Below, one piece after another: positions 1-11,052 of a DNA stretch of 64,000 nucleotides. Origin of the DNA: an uncultured beta proteobacterium (lineage in GTDB: Bacteria > Pseudomonadota > Gammaproteobacteria > Burkholderiales > SG8-41); assembly GCA_903889565.1 (NCBI GenBank), contig CAISYC010000015.1, positions 124,001-188,000 on the forward strand. The letters run 5' to 3'. The stretch's first letter is position 1; every line of letters begins with the position of its first letter. The translations under genes were made by a program, and so were the position numbers. The notes under the pieces are model-generated. The model saw only the letters and a program-made list of their open reading frames with translations, was not told the origin of the DNA and did no database searches.

Positions 1-522
1 CTTGACGACGGGTTTGCTCTCGGCGACCGGCGCGATTGCTGCGGCAGGCGCTTCAACGGCGGCAACCGGTGCCGCGACGACGGGCGGCGCAACCGGCGCA
101 GCCGCTATCGGTGCGGGCGGCACATTCGGCGGATCGATCAACGCCGTGTATTCACGCACCAGACGCCCGCGCGACCAGCTTAACTCGACCAATACATTGA
201 TGAAGGGCTCATTGACCACACGCGATGAAACGATCTTGACGTAGGGCGTGCCGTCGGCGCGTTTTTCAATGCTGAGCCGGGCGCCGATTAATACCGGGCT
301 GAATGCGATGTTGGCTTTGGTGAAAGATTCCGGCGGTGCCAGACGGATCGCCAGACTGGAGGCCTCATCCTTTTGCACCGAAACCAGATCGATCTCGGCC
401 GACAGCGTCTGCCCGAGCGCCGACAGAATCGTCAATTTACCGAGCCCCGCCGCATTGGCGACCAGAGGTAACAGCAGCCAAAGACCCGCCAAAAACCACG
501 TTTTATACGGCAATTTATGCAC
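1..522 (-). CDS. fimV: FimV, type IV pilus assembly/polar hub protein (5' part, cut by window edge)
   Basis: FimV is an inner-membrane LysM-type protein that supports type IV pilus secretin assembly and cell-pole organisation. Only the first 174 codons are visible; the gene runs off the left edge. Seen: a signal peptide (residues 1-26, core FLAGLWLLLPLV, end ANA), then the conserved FimV N-terminal domain (about 27-135, beginning LGKLTILSALGQTLSAEIDL) and the start of a Pro/Ala/Val-rich linker. The start is GTG at 522, chosen because AGAGGG lies 6 nt upstream and the signal peptide begins directly there; no in-frame ATG precedes it. It follows leuCDB-asd on the same strand, the usual betaproteobacterial order. 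LysM and C-terminal TPR parts cannot be seen. Confidence 0.9.
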   Translation of the reverse strand, partial: MHKLPYKTWFLAGLWLLLPLVANAAGLGKLTILSALGQTLSAEIDLVSVQKDEASSLAIRLAPPESFTKANIAFSPVLIGARLSIEKRADGTPYVKIVSSRVVNEPFINVLVELSWSRGRLVREYTALIDPPNVPPAPIAAAPVAPPVVAAPVAAVEAPAAAIAPVAESKPVVK

Positions 523-554
523 CGCCCGCCCTCTTGTTATTCTCAGCCACAAGT

Positions 555-583
555 AAATTAACATCAAATAGTTAGGGTTGCAA
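555..583 (-). promoter_or_regulatory. Candidate sigma-70 promoter for fimV
   Basis: On the minus strand TTGCAA (583-578) and TAATTT (560-555) are 17 nt apart, about 33 nt before the fimV GTG. The -35 is good and the -10 moderate (3 of 6). The 523-714 gap between asd and fimV is otherwise A+T-richer than its neighbours and holds no gene I can support. This would let fimV be expressed apart from the leu-asd genes. Confidence 0.4.
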
Positions 584-714
584 GCTCACCCTGCCTCTAA
601 CCATAACCCCGTATTCGCCGGCGGGCGCTGACGATTTTCGCATTTCGGCCACTAAATAACCGCGGAATTCCGCCGGACCTTGTTACCGGCCAGAAAGCCC
701 TCAAGGCGCAACAG

Positions 715-1842
715 CTAATTTTCGAGCAAAATCCGCAGCATACGACGCAAGGGCTCGGCCGCACCCCAGAGCAACTGGTCACCGACGGTGAAGGCGGACA
801 GATATTGGCCACCCATGGCGAGTTTGCGCAGTCGGCCAACTGCAATCTGCAAGCCGCCGGTAACCGCGGCTGGCGTCAATTCGCGCTCGGACGGTTCGCG
901 CCGGTTCGGCACCAGATGAACCCACTGATTGGCCGACGCAATCATCGAATTGATCTCGTCGAGCGGTACGTCGCGCTTCAATTTGATGGTCAAGGCCTGA
1001 CTGTGGCAACGCATTGCGCCAATCCGCACGCACAGGCTGTCGACGGGGATCGCCGCCACACCGAAGCCGTCGCCACGACCGAGTATCTTGTTGGTCTCGG
1101 CACCGCCCTTCCATTCTTCGAGCGACATGCCGTTGCCCATATCCTGATCGATCCACGGAATCAGATTGCCGGCCAGCGGCACGCCGCGGAAATTTTCCAT
1201 CGGCAGCGAGCCATCGTTTTGTTTGGCTTGGACCTTGCGATCGATTTCGAGAATCGCGGACGCCGGATCCGCCAGCAGATCGCGTACTTCCGCATTGACC
1301 AACCCGAACTGTGTCAGCAACTCGCGCATGTGTTGCGCGCCACCGCCGGATGCCGCCTGATAGGTCATGCAGGTCATCCACTCGACCAGATCGTTGGCGA
1401 ACAGGCCATGCAATCCCATCAGCATGCAGCTGACGGTGCAGTTGCCGCCGATATAATTCTTTACCCCCTTCGACAGCGCATTCTTGATCACGGCCAGGTT
1501 GACTGGGTCGAGCACAATCACCGCGTCGTTCTTCATGCGCAGTGTTTTCGCCGCATCGATCCAATAGCCCTGCCAGCCGGCAGCGCGCAATTTTTCGTAA
1601 GTGGCCAGCGTGTAATCGCTGCCCTGGCAGGTCAGGATTACATCGAGCTTTTTCAATTCGGCAATGTCGCCGGCGTCCTTCAACGGCGCGGTTTCACGGC
1701 CCAATGCCGGCCCCCTGCCGCCAACCTGCGAGGTAGTGAAAAACACCGGCTCGATGAGATCGAAATCACCCTCGGCCTGCATGCGCTGCAGCAGCACCGA
1801 GCCCACCATCCCGCGCCAACCGACAAATCCCACGCGTTTCAC
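715..1842 (-). CDS. asd: Aspartate-semialdehyde dehydrogenase
   Basis: Catalyses NADPH-dependent reduction of aspartyl-4-phosphate to aspartate semialdehyde, the branch step to lysine/diaminopimelate, threonine and methionine. The 375-residue protein has the N-terminal Rossmann start [12 protein letters not shown] (4-15), the catalytic cysteine C135 in GGNCTVS, and the EIDRKVQ and [10 protein letters not shown] segments of the proteobacterial Asd type. Length fits the family. Start is GTG at 1842 with an AGGAAAG-like ribosome site upstream. It lies 38 nt after leuB on the same strand, so it is probably the distal gene of a leuC-leuD-leuB-asd operon. Function is secure. Confidence 0.97.
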   Translation of the reverse strand: MKRVGFVGWRGMVGSVLLQRMQAEGDFDLIEPVFFTTSQVGGRGPALGRETAPLKDAGDIAELKKLDVILTCQGSDYTLATYEKLRAAGWQGYWIDAAKTLRMKNDAVIVLDPVNLAVIKNALSKGVKNYIGGNCTVSCMLMGLHGLFANDLVEWMTCMTYQAASGGGAQHMRELLTQFGLVNAEVRDLLADPASAILEIDRKVQAKQNDGSLPMENFRGVPLAGNLIPWIDQDMGNGMSLEEWKGGAETNKILGRGDGFGVAAIPVDSLCVRIGAMRCHSQALTIKLKRDVPLDEINSMIASANQWVHLVPNRREPSERELTPAAVTGGLQIAVGRLRKLAMGGQYLSAFTVGDQLLWGAAEPLRRMLRILLEN

Positions 1843-1880
1843 GATCGCTTCTTTCCTGTCAGGCGTTGCAGTTGCAAAAA

Positions 1881-2948
1881 TTAATCGAGTGCCGCGACCA
1901 CCGCGTCGCCCATTTCGATGGTGCCGACACGGCGCGTTTCGGTTTCGTAAATATCCGCAGTCCGGTAGCCCTGCGCAAGGACTTTCTTCACCGCCGCCTC
2001 GACGCGTTGCGCGGCCTTTTCCTGATTAAACGTATAACGCAGCATCATCGCCGACGACATGATGGTCGCCAGCGGATTGGCCATGTTCTTGCCGGCGATG
2101 TCGGGCGCGGAGCCGTGCGCCGGCTCGTAGAGGCCCTTGTTGTTCACATCAAGCGAAGCCGACGGCAGCATGCCGATCGAACCGGTCAGCATCGATGCCT
2201 CGTCCGACAGGATGTCGCCGAACATGTTGCCGGTGACGATGACATCGAACTGCTTGGGCGCGCGCACCAGTTGCATCGCCGCGTTGTCGACATACATGTG
2301 CGACAGCGCAACGTCCGGATATTTCTTCGCCATGTCGTTGGCGATCTCGCGCCACAGCCGGCTCGTCTCCAGCACGTTTTCCTTGTCGACCGAACAGAGC
2401 TTGCGGCCGCGCTTCATCGCCGCCTGAAAGCCGACCTCGAGAATGCGACGGATTTCCGGCTCCGAATACAGCATCGTGTCGTAGCCCTCACGCTCGCCCG
2501 CCGCATTATTGCGACGGCCGCGCGGCGAACCGAAATAAATATCGCCGGTGAGTTCGCGCAGAATCAGAATGTCGAGACCAGCCACCAGTTCGGGCTTCAA
2601 CGACGATGCGCTCGCCAGTTCCTCGAACAGGATCGCCGGGCGCAGATTGGCGAACAGACCGAGTTCCTTGCGCATGCGCAGCAGGCCCTGTTCGGGGCGC
2701 TTCTCGCGCGGCAGCGCGTCGTACTGCGGGCCGCCTACAGCACCGCACAGGACAGCGTCCGCTTCCTTGCACAGCTTCAGCGTCGATGCCGGCAGCGGAT
2801 CACCATGCGCGTCGTAACCCGCGCCGCCATAGGGCGCCTCTTCAAGTTCCATTTTGAGACCGTCGCGCCTGAGAATTTCCAGCACGCGCATCGCCTGCGC
2901 AATGATTTCCGGGCCGATACCGTCGCCGGCCAATACTGCAATCTTCAT
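1881..2948 (-). CDS. leuB: 3-isopropylmalate dehydrogenase
   Basis: Third step of leucine synthesis: NAD-dependent oxidative decarboxylation of (2R,3S)-3-isopropylmalate to 2-oxoisocaproate precursor. The 355-residue protein begins [14 protein letters not shown], has the substrate-loop sequence [12 protein letters not shown] (about residues 133-145), and the metal/NAD-binding signature [20 protein letters not shown] in the C-terminal half. Length is typical of bacterial LeuB. ATG at 2948 is preceded by AAGAGAAA. It sits between leuD (82 nt upstream) and asd (38 nt downstream), all on the minus strand. Confidence 0.97.
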   Translation of the reverse strand: MKIAVLAGDGIGPEIIAQAMRVLEILRRDGLKMELEEAPYGGAGYDAHGDPLPASTLKLCKEADAVLCGAVGGPQYDALPREKRPEQGLLRMRKELGLFANLRPAILFEELASASSLKPELVAGLDILILRELTGDIYFGSPRGRRNNAAGEREGYDTMLYSEPEIRRILEVGFQAAMKRGRKLCSVDKENVLETSRLWREIANDMAKKYPDVALSHMYVDNAAMQLVRAPKQFDVIVTGNMFGDILSDEASMLTGSIGMLPSASLDVNNKGLYEPAHGSAPDIAGKNMANPLATIMSSAMMLRYTFNQEKAAQRVEAAVKKVLAQGYRTADIYETETRRVGTIEMGDAVVAALD

Positions 2949-3030
2949 TTTCTCTTATCCCTTCAGGGGAAACCACAAACAGGAAACCGGGCCGGCGCGC
3001 GTCACGCCCGCCCTTTCGTTACGTCCGCAG

Positions 3031-3669
3031 TCAGTTGAATAACCAGGGGCGCGTTTCGCGCCGGGCGGCTTCAAACGCCTTGATAGCGTCGGCGTGCTCG
3101 AGCGTCAGCCCGATTTCATCGAGTCCGTTCTTCAGGCAGTGCTTGCGGAACGGATCGATCTCGAACGAAAAATGCTCGCCGCCCGGCGTGCTGATGGTCT
3201 GCTGATCGAGGTCGATCGCCAGCCGGTAACCCGGCGACGCTTCGGACTCCTTGAACAAACGATCGACGGTCTTGGCGTCGAGCTTGATCAACAGCAAGCC
3301 GTTCTTGAAACTGTTGTTGTAAAAAATATCAGCAAAACTCGGCGCGATCACCGCCTGAAAACCGTATTGCAGCAGCGCCCACGGCGCGTGTTCGCGCGAC
3401 GAACCGCAGCCGAAATTCTCGCGCGCGAGCAGGATCTGCGCGCCCTGATACCGCGGCTGGTTCAATACGAATTCCTTGTTGAGCGGACGCTTCGAATTGT
3501 CCTTGCCCGGCTCGCCCTGATCGAGATAACGCCATTCGTCGAACAGATTCGGGCCGTAACCGGTGCGCAGAATCGATTTCAGAAACTGCTTCGGAATGAT
3601 CGCATCGGTATCGACGTTGGCGCGATCCAGCGGCGCCACCAGTCCTTCGCGTGAAACAAATTTTTCCAT
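3031..3669 (-). CDS. leuD: 3-isopropylmalate dehydratase, small subunit
   Basis: Small (swivel-domain) subunit of isopropylmalate isomerase, which pairs with LeuC to interconvert 2- and 3-isopropylmalate. The 212-residue protein starts [20 protein letters not shown] and carries the family signatures [14 protein letters not shown] (residues 19-32) and [15 protein letters not shown] (about 85-99). Length fits the proteobacterial form. It begins 12 nt after leuC stops, so the two subunits are made from the same message. Confidence 0.97.
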   Translation of the reverse strand: MEKFVSREGLVAPLDRANVDTDAIIPKQFLKSILRTGYGPNLFDEWRYLDQGEPGKDNSKRPLNKEFVLNQPRYQGAQILLARENFGCGSSREHAPWALLQYGFQAVIAPSFADIFYNNSFKNGLLLIKLDAKTVDRLFKESEASPGYRLAIDLDQQTISTPGGEHFSFEIDPFRKHCLKNGLDEIGLTLEHADAIKAFEAARRETRPWLFN

Positions 3670-3681
3670 GATCGTGTCCCG

Positions 3682-5088
3682 TTACAGCGTGCGTGCGTCA
3701 ACAAAATGACCGGTCACCGCGGCGGCAGCAGCCATTACCGGGCTGACCAGATGCGTGCGGCCGCCGGCGCCCTGACGGCCTTCGAAATTGCGGTTCGATG
3801 TCGAAGCGCAGCGCTCGCCCGGCGACAACTGGTCGTCGTTCATGCCGAGGCACATCGAGCAACCGGGTTCACGCCATTCGAATCCGGCCTCGATGAAAAT
3901 CTTGTCGAGACCTTCCTGTTCGGCCTGGCGCTTGACCAGACCCGAGCCCGGCACCACCAGTGCGAGCTTGATGTTCGGCGCCACCTTGCGGCCGCGCGCG
4001 ATCGCCGCTGCCGCGCGCAGGTCTTCGATGCGCGAGTTGGTGCAGGAACCGATGAACACCTTGTCGGGTTTGATCTCGACGATCGGCGTGTTCGGTTTCA
4101 GATCCATGTATTTCAACGCGCGCTCGATGCCCTCGCGTTTGACCGGATCGGATTCTTTCGCCGGATCGGGCACGCAACCGTCGATCGACGTTACCATCTG
4201 CGGCGAAGTGCCCCAGGTCACCTGCGGCTGGATCGCTGCGGCGTCGAGCGTCACTACACTGTCGAATTCAGCGCCGTCATCACTCTTCAGCGTGCGCCAG
4301 TAGGCCACCGCACGGTCCCACAGCGCGCCGGTCGGCGCCAGCGGGCGGCCTTTGACGTAATCGATCGTGGCGTCATCCACCGCCACCATGCCGGCGCGCG
4401 CACCGGCTTCGATCGCCATGTTGCATAACGTCATGCGGCCTTCCATCGACAAGGCGCGGATCGCGCTGCCGGCGAACTCGATCGAATAGCCGGTGCCACC
4501 GGCGGTGCCGATCCTGCCGATGATGGCCAGCGCAATGTCCTTGGCGCCGACGCCGGCACCCACATTGCCCTCGACCACGACCTGCATGGCCTTGGTTTTT
4601 TTCTGCGTCAGGCATTGCGTCGCCATCACGTGCTCGACTTCACTGGTGCCGATACCGAACGCGAGACAACCGAAGGCGCCGTGCGTGCTCGTATGCGAAT
4701 CGCCGCACACCACCGTCATCCCCGGCAGGGTGGCGCCGTTCTCCGGACCAATTACATGCACGATGCCCTGACGTTCGTGACGGAACGGAAAGTAGCTCAG
4801 CGAACCCGATTCCTTGATGTTGGCGTCGAGCGTTTCGACCTGCAGGCGCGACACCGGATCCTTGATCCCCTTGTCCCAATCCTTGGTCGGCGTATTGTGG
4901 TCGGCCGTTGCCACGATCGAACTGATGCGCCAGACCTTGCGCTTGGCGAGTTTCAGCCCTTCATAAGCCTGCGGGCTCGTCACTTCGTGCACGAGGTGGC
5001 GGTCGATATAGATCAACCCGGTGCCATCCTTGTCCTCGTGAACGAGATGGTCCTGCCATAACTTGTCGTAAAGGGTTTGCGCGGCCAT
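3682..5088 (-). CDS. leuC: 3-isopropylmalate dehydratase, large subunit
   Basis: Catalytic aconitase-family subunit of isopropylmalate isomerase in leucine synthesis. The 468-residue protein carries the three [4Fe-4S] cysteines: one in [14 protein letters not shown] and two in [11 protein letters not shown], plus the [13 protein letters not shown] and [14 protein letters not shown] signatures in the first half. Length is normal. It is the first gene of the leuC-leuD-leuB-asd run. The 165-nt upstream region (5089-5253) has a GATAAT-like -10 on the minus strand (5226-5221) but no good -35, and no leucine-rich leader peptide, so I see no attenuation signal. Confidence 0.97.
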   Translation of the reverse strand: MAAQTLYDKLWQDHLVHEDKDGTGLIYIDRHLVHEVTSPQAYEGLKLAKRKVWRISSIVATADHNTPTKDWDKGIKDPVSRLQVETLDANIKESGSLSYFPFRHERQGIVHVIGPENGATLPGMTVVCGDSHTSTHGAFGCLAFGIGTSEVEHVMATQCLTQKKTKAMQVVVEGNVGAGVGAKDIALAIIGRIGTAGGTGYSIEFAGSAIRALSMEGRMTLCNMAIEAGARAGMVAVDDATIDYVKGRPLAPTGALWDRAVAYWRTLKSDDGAEFDSVVTLDAAAIQPQVTWGTSPQMVTSIDGCVPDPAKESDPVKREGIERALKYMDLKPNTPIVEIKPDKVFIGSCTNSRIEDLRAAAAIARGRKVAPNIKLALVVPGSGLVKRQAEQEGLDKIFIEAGFEWREPGCSMCLGMNDDQLSPGERCASTSNRNFEGRQGAGGRTHLVSPVMAAAAAVTGHFVDARTL

Positions 5089-5253
5089 GTGTGTCTGCTT
5101 TTCAAAATACGTTGGAGAAACGTTGTACTGTCCTTCTGTTCAACGCTTCAACTTCGGCGTGAGGTATACAACCGCGCGCGATGCGCCGCCGGTTGTTTCC
5201 TAAGCCATTGGAAACGTAGGATTATCTCACGAAACGCAAGTTCGGCGCCAGCG

Positions 5254-6411
5254 TCAGGCAGCCGCCGCCGCGCCATCGACTCGCAAATTGCGCCACAGAA
5301 TCAGCATGCCGGCGAAAGCGCACAGGGCCGCACCGGTAAAGGTCAGGCTCGGACCGAAGCGTTCCCACGCGCTGCCGGCATAGATGCCGCCCAAGGTGCC
5401 ACCGACGCCATAGGCGAGGCTGGTGTAGATTGCCTGCCCGCGCGCCTGATGCCTGCCGCCGAAAAACCGGTTCACGTAACCCAATGCGGACGCATGGAAG
5501 GAGCCGAAACTCGCCGCGTGCAGCGTCTGCGCGAACAGCAGCATGGCAAGACTGTCAGCGCACCAGCCGATGACGAGAAAGCGGAACGTTGCCAGCGCGA
5601 AACTGGCGATCAACACCGCCCGCAATGAAAACGCCCGCAGCAGATGCGCGAGCCAGATAAAAATCGCGATCTCGCAGATGACGCCGAGCGTCCACAGCCA
5701 GCCGACCGCGCTCTTGGCATAGCCATGCTCGACCAGGAAAATGGAATAGAAAGTGTAGTAGGGGCCGTGCGCTACCGACATCAGTGCACAGGCGACAAAC
5801 AAGGCGATCACCGGCGGCCGGCGCATTAACCGTCCGATCGAATCCGCCTCCTCCGCATGTTCGATGCGCGGCGCATCCGGCACCAGCATCAGTAACAGCG
5901 AGGCCGCAATCAGCACCGCGAGCATGATCCACAGCAACACGCGCACCGGCAATGCATCGAGCACGTAACCGATCAGCGCCACGGCGACGATAAAGCCCAG
6001 CGACCCCCACACGCGCACGCGACCGTAGCGGCCGTGTTGAGCGCCGAGATGCGCGAGGGTCGTCGATTCCAGCAGCGGCAGCGCCGCGCTCAGGCAGAAA
6101 CTCATCAGCAGCACCACCGCGAAGACAGCCTCGAAACCCCTCGCCGCAAACAGGCCGCAAAAAATGACGGTGCCGGCGATGCTGCCCGCGCGCGCAACGC
6201 GCAACACGCGGCCGTCGCGATCGGCAAGCCAGCCCCACAGATGCGGCGCAACGATGCGCACCAGCTGCGGCAGCGACATGATCAAACCGATGCCGGACGC
6301 CGCCATGCCGAGACTGCTCAAATAAAGGCTGAAGTACGGAGCGAAGGCGCCGAGATAGGCGAAATAGAAAAAATACGCGCCGGCGAGCCGCCAGTAGGGC
6401 AACTCACTCAT
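5254..6411 (-). CDS. MFS permease of the HcaT/MFS_1-like type
   Basis: A 385-residue integral membrane protein with about 12 hydrophobic segments and major-facilitator hallmarks: GLIMSLPQLVRIVAPHLWGW and the basic loop ADRDGR near residues 63-69, GSLGF in TM5, and a second-half repeat. The N-terminal sequence YWRLAGAYFFYFAYLGAFAP is typical of the MFS_1-like family that includes the phenylpropionate permease HcaT and nucleoside-type carriers. The substrate cannot be read from sequence. It lies 33 nt after aroC on the same strand, so it may be co-transcribed with it. The C-terminus is a short Ala-rich tail. Confidence 0.8.
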   Translation of the reverse strand: MSELPYWRLAGAYFFYFAYLGAFAPYFSLYLSSLGMAASGIGLIMSLPQLVRIVAPHLWGWLADRDGRVLRVARAGSIAGTVIFCGLFAARGFEAVFAVVLLMSFCLSAALPLLESTTLAHLGAQHGRYGRVRVWGSLGFIVAVALIGYVLDALPVRVLLWIMLAVLIAASLLLMLVPDAPRIEHAEEADSIGRLMRRPPVIALFVACALMSVAHGPYYTFYSIFLVEHGYAKSAVGWLWTLGVICEIAIFIWLAHLLRAFSLRAVLIASFALATFRFLVIGWCADSLAMLLFAQTLHAASFGSFHASALGYVNRFFGGRHQARGQAIYTSLAYGVGGTLGGIYAGSAWERFGPSLTFTGAALCAFAGMLILWRNLRVDGAAAAA

Positions 6412-6444
6412 GACGGCGCGCCGCGCAAAGCACGACGCGCACGG

Positions 6445-7608
6445 TCATGCTTCGTCGGGATCGGGATTTTCGGTGGCGGTGGCGCTGCGCAGGCGCGCCA
6501 CCACATCGGCCGGCGCCAGCGCCGCAATGCGCGGCGTCGTCGTCTGCACATCGGCGTTCTGCGCGCGCTGACGCAGGGCATGATCCATCAGCGTCAGCGC
6601 CAGCATCGCCTCGCAGATCGGTGTGGCGCGAATGCCGACGCAGGGATCGTGACGGCCGTGCGTTTCGATGATGGTTGCATTGCCCGCCACGTCGATGGTG
6701 CGGCGCGCAAGCCGAATGCTCGAAGTCGGTTTCACGGCAACGTGCACCACGACATCCTGCCCGCTCGAAATGCCGCCCAGAATGCCGCCGGCGTTGTTCG
6801 ACAGAAAACCCTGCGGCGACATTTCGTCCGAATGCTCGGTGCCGTGCTGCGACACCGCCGCGAAACCGGCGCCGATCTCCACACCCTTCACGGCGTTGAT
6901 GTTCATCATGTTGTAGGCGATATCGGCATCCAGCCGGTCGTAGACGGGCTCGCCCCAGCCGACCGGCACACCGGTCGCGATCGTTGTAATACGCGCGCCG
7001 ACCGAATCGCCGGATTTGCGCAGCTTGTCCATGAATTCTTCAAGCCTGGCGACGTAGCTCTCGTCGGCGACGAAAAACGGATTGCTGTTGACGCCATCCC
7101 ACGATTTGAACGGCACTTCGATCGGCCCCAGTTGCGACATGTAGCCGCGTACCGCCACGCCGTACTTTTCATGCAGCCATTTCTTCGCAATCGCCGCCGC
7201 CGCTACGCGCACCGCGGTCTCGCGCGCCGACGAGCGGCCGCCGCCGCGGTAATCGCGGATCCCGTATTTCTGCGTGTAGGTGTAATCGGCGTGACCGGGA
7301 CGAAAGCTGTCCTTGATCTTCGAGTAGTCCTTGCTGCGCTGATCGGTGTTGCGGATCAACAGCCCGATCGGCGCGCCGGTGGTCTTGCCTTCGAACACGC
7401 CGGAGAGAATTTCGACAATATCTTTTTCGCGCCGCTGCGTGACATGACGCGAAGTACCGGGCTTGCGACGATCGAGGTCGCCCTGAATGTCTTCGGCACT
7501 GAGCGCGAGTCCGGGCGGACAGCCGTCGACCACGCAGCCGATTGCCGGCCCGTGGCTTTCGCCGAACGAGGTCACGCAGAACAATTTTCCCAGTGTATTG
7601 CCGGACAT
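6445..7608 (-). CDS. aroC: Chorismate synthase
   Basis: Last shikimate-pathway enzyme: converts 5-enolpyruvylshikimate-3-phosphate to chorismate with reduced FMN. The 387-residue protein has all three family signatures: [20 protein letters not shown] (about 14-33), GxxQ-region equivalents around residue 90-130 including [18 protein letters not shown], and R-D-P-C in [19 protein letters not shown] near the C-terminus. It is some 20 residues longer than E. coli AroC, with an acidic tail ([11 protein letters not shown]). ATG at 7608. It is followed closely by the MFS permease gene. Confidence 0.96.
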   Translation of the reverse strand: MSGNTLGKLFCVTSFGESHGPAIGCVVDGCPPGLALSAEDIQGDLDRRKPGTSRHVTQRREKDIVEILSGVFEGKTTGAPIGLLIRNTDQRSKDYSKIKDSFRPGHADYTYTQKYGIRDYRGGGRSSARETAVRVAAAAIAKKWLHEKYGVAVRGYMSQLGPIEVPFKSWDGVNSNPFFVADESYVARLEEFMDKLRKSGDSVGARITTIATGVPVGWGEPVYDRLDADIAYNMMNINAVKGVEIGAGFAAVSQHGTEHSDEMSPQGFLSNNAGGILGGISSGQDVVVHVAVKPTSSIRLARRTIDVAGNATIIETHGRHDPCVGIRATPICEAMLALTLMDHALRQRAQNADVQTTTPRIAALAPADVVARLRSATATENPDPDEA

Positions 7609-7678
7609 GATACGCCTGTCTTAAACCTGATTTATTTCACAAGTTTAGCATAGGGCTACCGGCATCCTTCGCGACACA

Positions 7679-10600
7679 TTAACCGGTCTGCTGCTCCGCA
7701 TCGCCCGGTGGCACCGGCGCGAGATAACCGATGATCATCAACAAAACGCCGACGCCGAGGAAGGACACGATGCGCTCGACCGTGCCCGAATTGGCGAGAT
7801 CAAGCAGGAACAGTTTGCCGACCACCACCGCCAGCAGCACGGCGCCGGCGAGCCACAAACCGCGACGAAGGCCGCGCGTGGCAAACACCATCATCACCAG
7901 CGCGGTCAGCGTCCACACAATCGACAACGCCGACTGCACGACGATCGAGTTGTACATGTCGTCGATTTCATAGGGCACGCCCAGCCAGTGGTGCAGGCTG
8001 CGCAGCAGGACGCAGTTGAGCCAGGCAAAGCCGAGCGCGGCGAGCAGCAGCGAACCGGTGCGCCGGTTGTCGCGCTGCGTGATGTCCAGTCCGCCCAGCC
8101 ACACACGCAGCGCCGGCAGCGCTGCGATCTGCGCGAGATCCACCGGATTGAACAGCGGCAGGTAGGGCAGCGGCGCGCTGTCCGACGCGTCCCAGCTCGA
8201 CTTCAGCGACCACAGCGTGACGGCAACCGCCAGCGGACCGAGCCCGGCGTAACGGATGACGCCGAAGTCGTTGCGCCATGCCGTGAACGCCGCGCCGTAA
8301 CGCGTCAACACACACAATGCGATCGCCGGCACCGCGCCCCACATCGCAAATGCCCAGCTCGAGCCCGGACTCCACTGGGCGCACTGCCAGGCCAGTTCCC
8401 ACGCCACCAGCCCGGTCGCCAGCCATGACGCCAGCACCGTCTGCGGGGCCGCCGCGATTGCGACGGCGTCGTCCTGCTGGCGCCGCAAAATAAACGCGAA
8501 CGCGGCGAATGCAGCCAGCCACGCCATCCAGCCGTCATCGGCGCCGGGATGCAGCCCGCCCTCGAACTGCATGAACAAGGCTACCAGCATGGCCGGCAGC
8601 AACAACCATTGCACTCGGCGCAAGGCCGGCCAGCGGCACCAGGCACCGGTGATTTCGAACAGCGTGCACGACACCGCGAGAAAACCCAGCCCGTACGCCA
8701 CGTGCAGCGCATCGTCGAAACGGCGGTCGATCAGCGCCAAGCCGGCCAGCAACCACAACGCGAGTCCCCACGACAATGCCCATTGGCTGATCGCTGCGGC
8801 GGCCACGTTGTCGCGTTCGCGCAGGTGATAGCGCAGGGCACCGGCCGTAATTCCACCAACCGCCATCAACATGCACCATTCAAAGAACTGATGATCGTAG
8901 AGCCACCACGCTTCCCACGTCGCCACCGCCGCCAGCAGCAACCAGCCGCTGCGATAACGCGCGCCATAGATGGTGGCGATGCCATCCTTCGCCTGCCAAT
9001 GCAGACACCAGAAAAACACGATGAAGCTTAGCGGCCATGCCACTGCGCCAAGGTCTGCCAGCGGATGACGATCGCCGATGCTGATAAGCCCGGCCAGCAA
9101 GGCGAGCAGATGGGCGCGCGTAATCAGGCGCAGCGCCGCCCATTCGAGCCAGCCGCCGATGGTTTCAGCCAGGGCAAACGTCGTCGCCGCAAAAATCAAC
9201 GCGGCCGCATGCAAATCACGCGGCGACAGCCCATCGTGCAGCGCATGCAGGCCGCCGACAAACCACCAGCCGAACGCCCACGCCAGCAGTGTCGTTGCCG
9301 CATCGTCACCGCCTTCGATCAGCACCTCGCGATGCCGATGCATCAGCCACGCGGTGATCGCGCCGGCAGCGGCGATCAAGCCACAGCCCAGCACGAAATC
9401 ATTCAGCCACGGTTGCGCGCGATCGTCGTCGCTGTAATGCAGCAGAAAAAGTCCGGCGCCGGCGAATTGCAGCGCGATGCCGAAGATGCGCGCGAGCACG
9501 CGCTGCTGGCGCAGGCCCACCCACACGATCGCCGCGCCCTCAAGCGTCCACAGCGCGAAGGTCGGATACGCATCGAGCGCGAAAAAGATCGCCATCGTCG
9601 CCAGCACCACCGCCAGCGCCGTATAGGCCTCGCCCAGCAGGCGCATGCCCTCGCGCCGCAGCACCATCAACGCCAGCACGGCATAAAGCGCAGCACCGAT
9701 GCCGGCGCTCCACGCGAGGCCATAAGGCAGATCACGCACCAGCCCTTCCTGCATGAAGGCGACACTCAGCGGCGTGCCGAACACCAGCGTGCCATCGACC
9801 AACCCCTTCAGTTGCGGCCGCTGGCGCTGCGCGAACAGAATCGGAATCACCAGATAGATCGCAAAGAAAATCAGCACGAAGGGTTCGACCGACGCGAACA
9901 ACTCCGGCCGGTAATCGGCGCTGCCCCAGAATACGCCGACCAAGAAGGTGAAAATGAAACCAGTCAGATTCAAATCGCGCCACGCCTTGAACCAGCTGAT
10001 GACCAGAATGAAGGCGTTGAGCAGCATGTAGTACGAGAACAGCACGACGTGCTGGCCCGAACCGCTGCTGGCGAGTATCGGCGCAAGAAATGCACCGGTG
10101 AGCCCGATCACCGCCAGCACCTTGGCGTCCTGCCGCACCGCCAGCAAGGTCGCCGCAATACCGAGCAGCATGAACAGCGTGAAGCCTGCCGTCGGATGAA
10201 TCAACGCAAACACGCGCAGCGCGAAAAACACATCGAGATAGAGCACGCCGATACCGGCGCCCTGCAGGATTAAGCCGTAGAGCCGGCGCGTGGCGCTGAC
10301 ACGCCAGCCCGCCGCCAGCATGGCGAGTCCGGCCAGCGCAACACTGGCGAGGCGCACGGGCACCGGCAGTACCGCGTGATCGTAGGCGTACTTGAGCAAA
10401 AAACCGACCCCGAAGAACAGAATGATCGCGCCGACCTTGGCGACGATATTGCCGGCGAGCAGGCGCTGCCACAGTGCGGGTGCCGGCGCGTCCTCAAGCG
10501 GCGGTTCGTCGTTCGGCGTTGGCGTCGCGACCTGCGGTGGTTCAGGTATCGCGGCGCGCAGGCGCGCAGCCTCGCCGGCCAGTTTGCGGATCTGCGCCGG

Positions 10601-11038
10601 AGAGGATTCCATCCCCACGCTTTCAACCGCCGGCGTCACGCCGAGAAACTCCATCGCGGCTGCGACTTCGGGCGGCCTCGATTCCGTTACGCGAGTTGCG
10701 GCCTCGCGCGCAGCAGCGACGGACTCGACAACCGGCGGTGCCGCCGGCGCTTCAGTCTCCGTTAGCGGGCGCGGCGAGGCTTCCTCACCGGGCTTCTCAA
10801 GCTTGACCAGCCGCCAGTGAATATCCTCCAGAGACTTGTAGATGTGATCGATTTTGCGTTCGATTTCGGCGAGGCGTTGTGCTGACTCGCCATCCTCGCC
10901 CGCGCGTTTCGGATTGGCCGCGCGATACGCCGCGCCGGCAATGGCGCCGACAATCGCGCCCGCCAGCGCACCGGCGCCATGTCCGAGCGTTGCACCCAGC
11001 ACCATTCCGATCAACAGGCCCGCAAACCACATCGACAT
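7679..11038 (-). CDS. Giant DUF2339 polytopic membrane protein
   Basis: A 1,119-residue protein: N-terminal Gly/Ala-rich membrane hairpin (1-45), a predicted coiled coil (about 50-82, ending HIYKSLEDIHWRLVKLEK), a Pro/Ala/Glu-rich linker to about residue 195, then more than 20 hydrophobic helices to the end. This architecture matches the DUF2339 family, whose function is unknown. A second ATG at 11032 is better spaced (7 nt) from AAGGGG than the first at 11038, so the true start may be MWFAGLL. It begins 14 nt after the flippase/acyltransferase gene on the same strand, which hints at an envelope-lipid role, but this is inference only. Confidence 0.8.
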   Translation of the reverse strand: MSMWFAGLLIGMVLGATLGHGAGALAGAIVGAIAGAAYRAANPKRAGEDGESAQRLAEIERKIDHIYKSLEDIHWRLVKLEKPGEEASPRPLTETEAPAAPPVVESVAAAREAATRVTESRPPEVAAAMEFLGVTPAVESVGMESSPAQIRKLAGEAARLRAAIPEPPQVATPTPNDEPPLEDAPAPALWQRLLAGNIVAKVGAIILFFGVGFLLKYAYDHAVLPVPVRLASVALAGLAMLAAGWRVSATRRLYGLILQGAGIGVLYLDVFFALRVFALIHPTAGFTLFMLLGIAATLLAVRQDAKVLAVIGLTGAFLAPILASSGSGQHVVLFSYYMLLNAFILVISWFKAWRDLNLTGFIFTFLVGVFWGSADYRPELFASVEPFVLIFFAIYLVIPILFAQRQRPQLKGLVDGTLVFGTPLSVAFMQEGLVRDLPYGLAWSAGIGAALYAVLALMVLRREGMRLLGEAYTALAVVLATMAIFFALDAYPTFALWTLEGAAIVWVGLRQQRVLARIFGIALQFAGAGLFLLHYSDDDRAQPWLNDFVLGCGLIAAAGAITAWLMHRHREVLIEGGDDAATTLLAWAFGWWFVGGLHALHDGLSPRDLHAAALIFAATTFALAETIGGWLEWAALRLITRAHLLALLAGLISIGDRHPLADLGAVAWPLSFIVFFWCLHWQAKDGIATIYGARYRSGWLLLAAVATWEAWWLYDHQFFEWCMLMAVGGITAGALRYHLRERDNVAAAAISQWALSWGLALWLLAGLALIDRRFDDALHVAYGLGFLAVSCTLFEITGAWCRWPALRRVQWLLLPAMLVALFMQFEGGLHPGADDGWMAWLAAFAAFAFILRRQQDDAVAIAAAPQTVLASWLATGLVAWELAWQCAQWSPGSSWAFAMWGAVPAIALCVLTRYGAAFTAWRNDFGVIRYAGLGPLAVAVTLWSLKSSWDASDSAPLPYLPLFNPVDLAQIAALPALRVWLGGLDITQRDNRRTGSLLLAALGFAWLNCVLLRSLHHWLGVPYEIDDMYNSIVVQSALSIVWTLTALVMMVFATRGLRRGLWLAGAVLLAVVVGKLFLLDLANSGTVERIVSFLGVGVLLMIIGYLAPVPPGDAEQQTG

Positions 11039-11052
11039 GCCCCTTGTTTGAT

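Noticed and set aside
5089-5253. Leucine attenuator/leader peptide before leuC
   Set aside because: No short ORF with clustered leucine codons and no terminator-antiterminator pair could be found.
6034-7653. Long plus-strand open frame of 539 codons
   Set aside because: Antisense to aroC and the MFS permease, both well supported.
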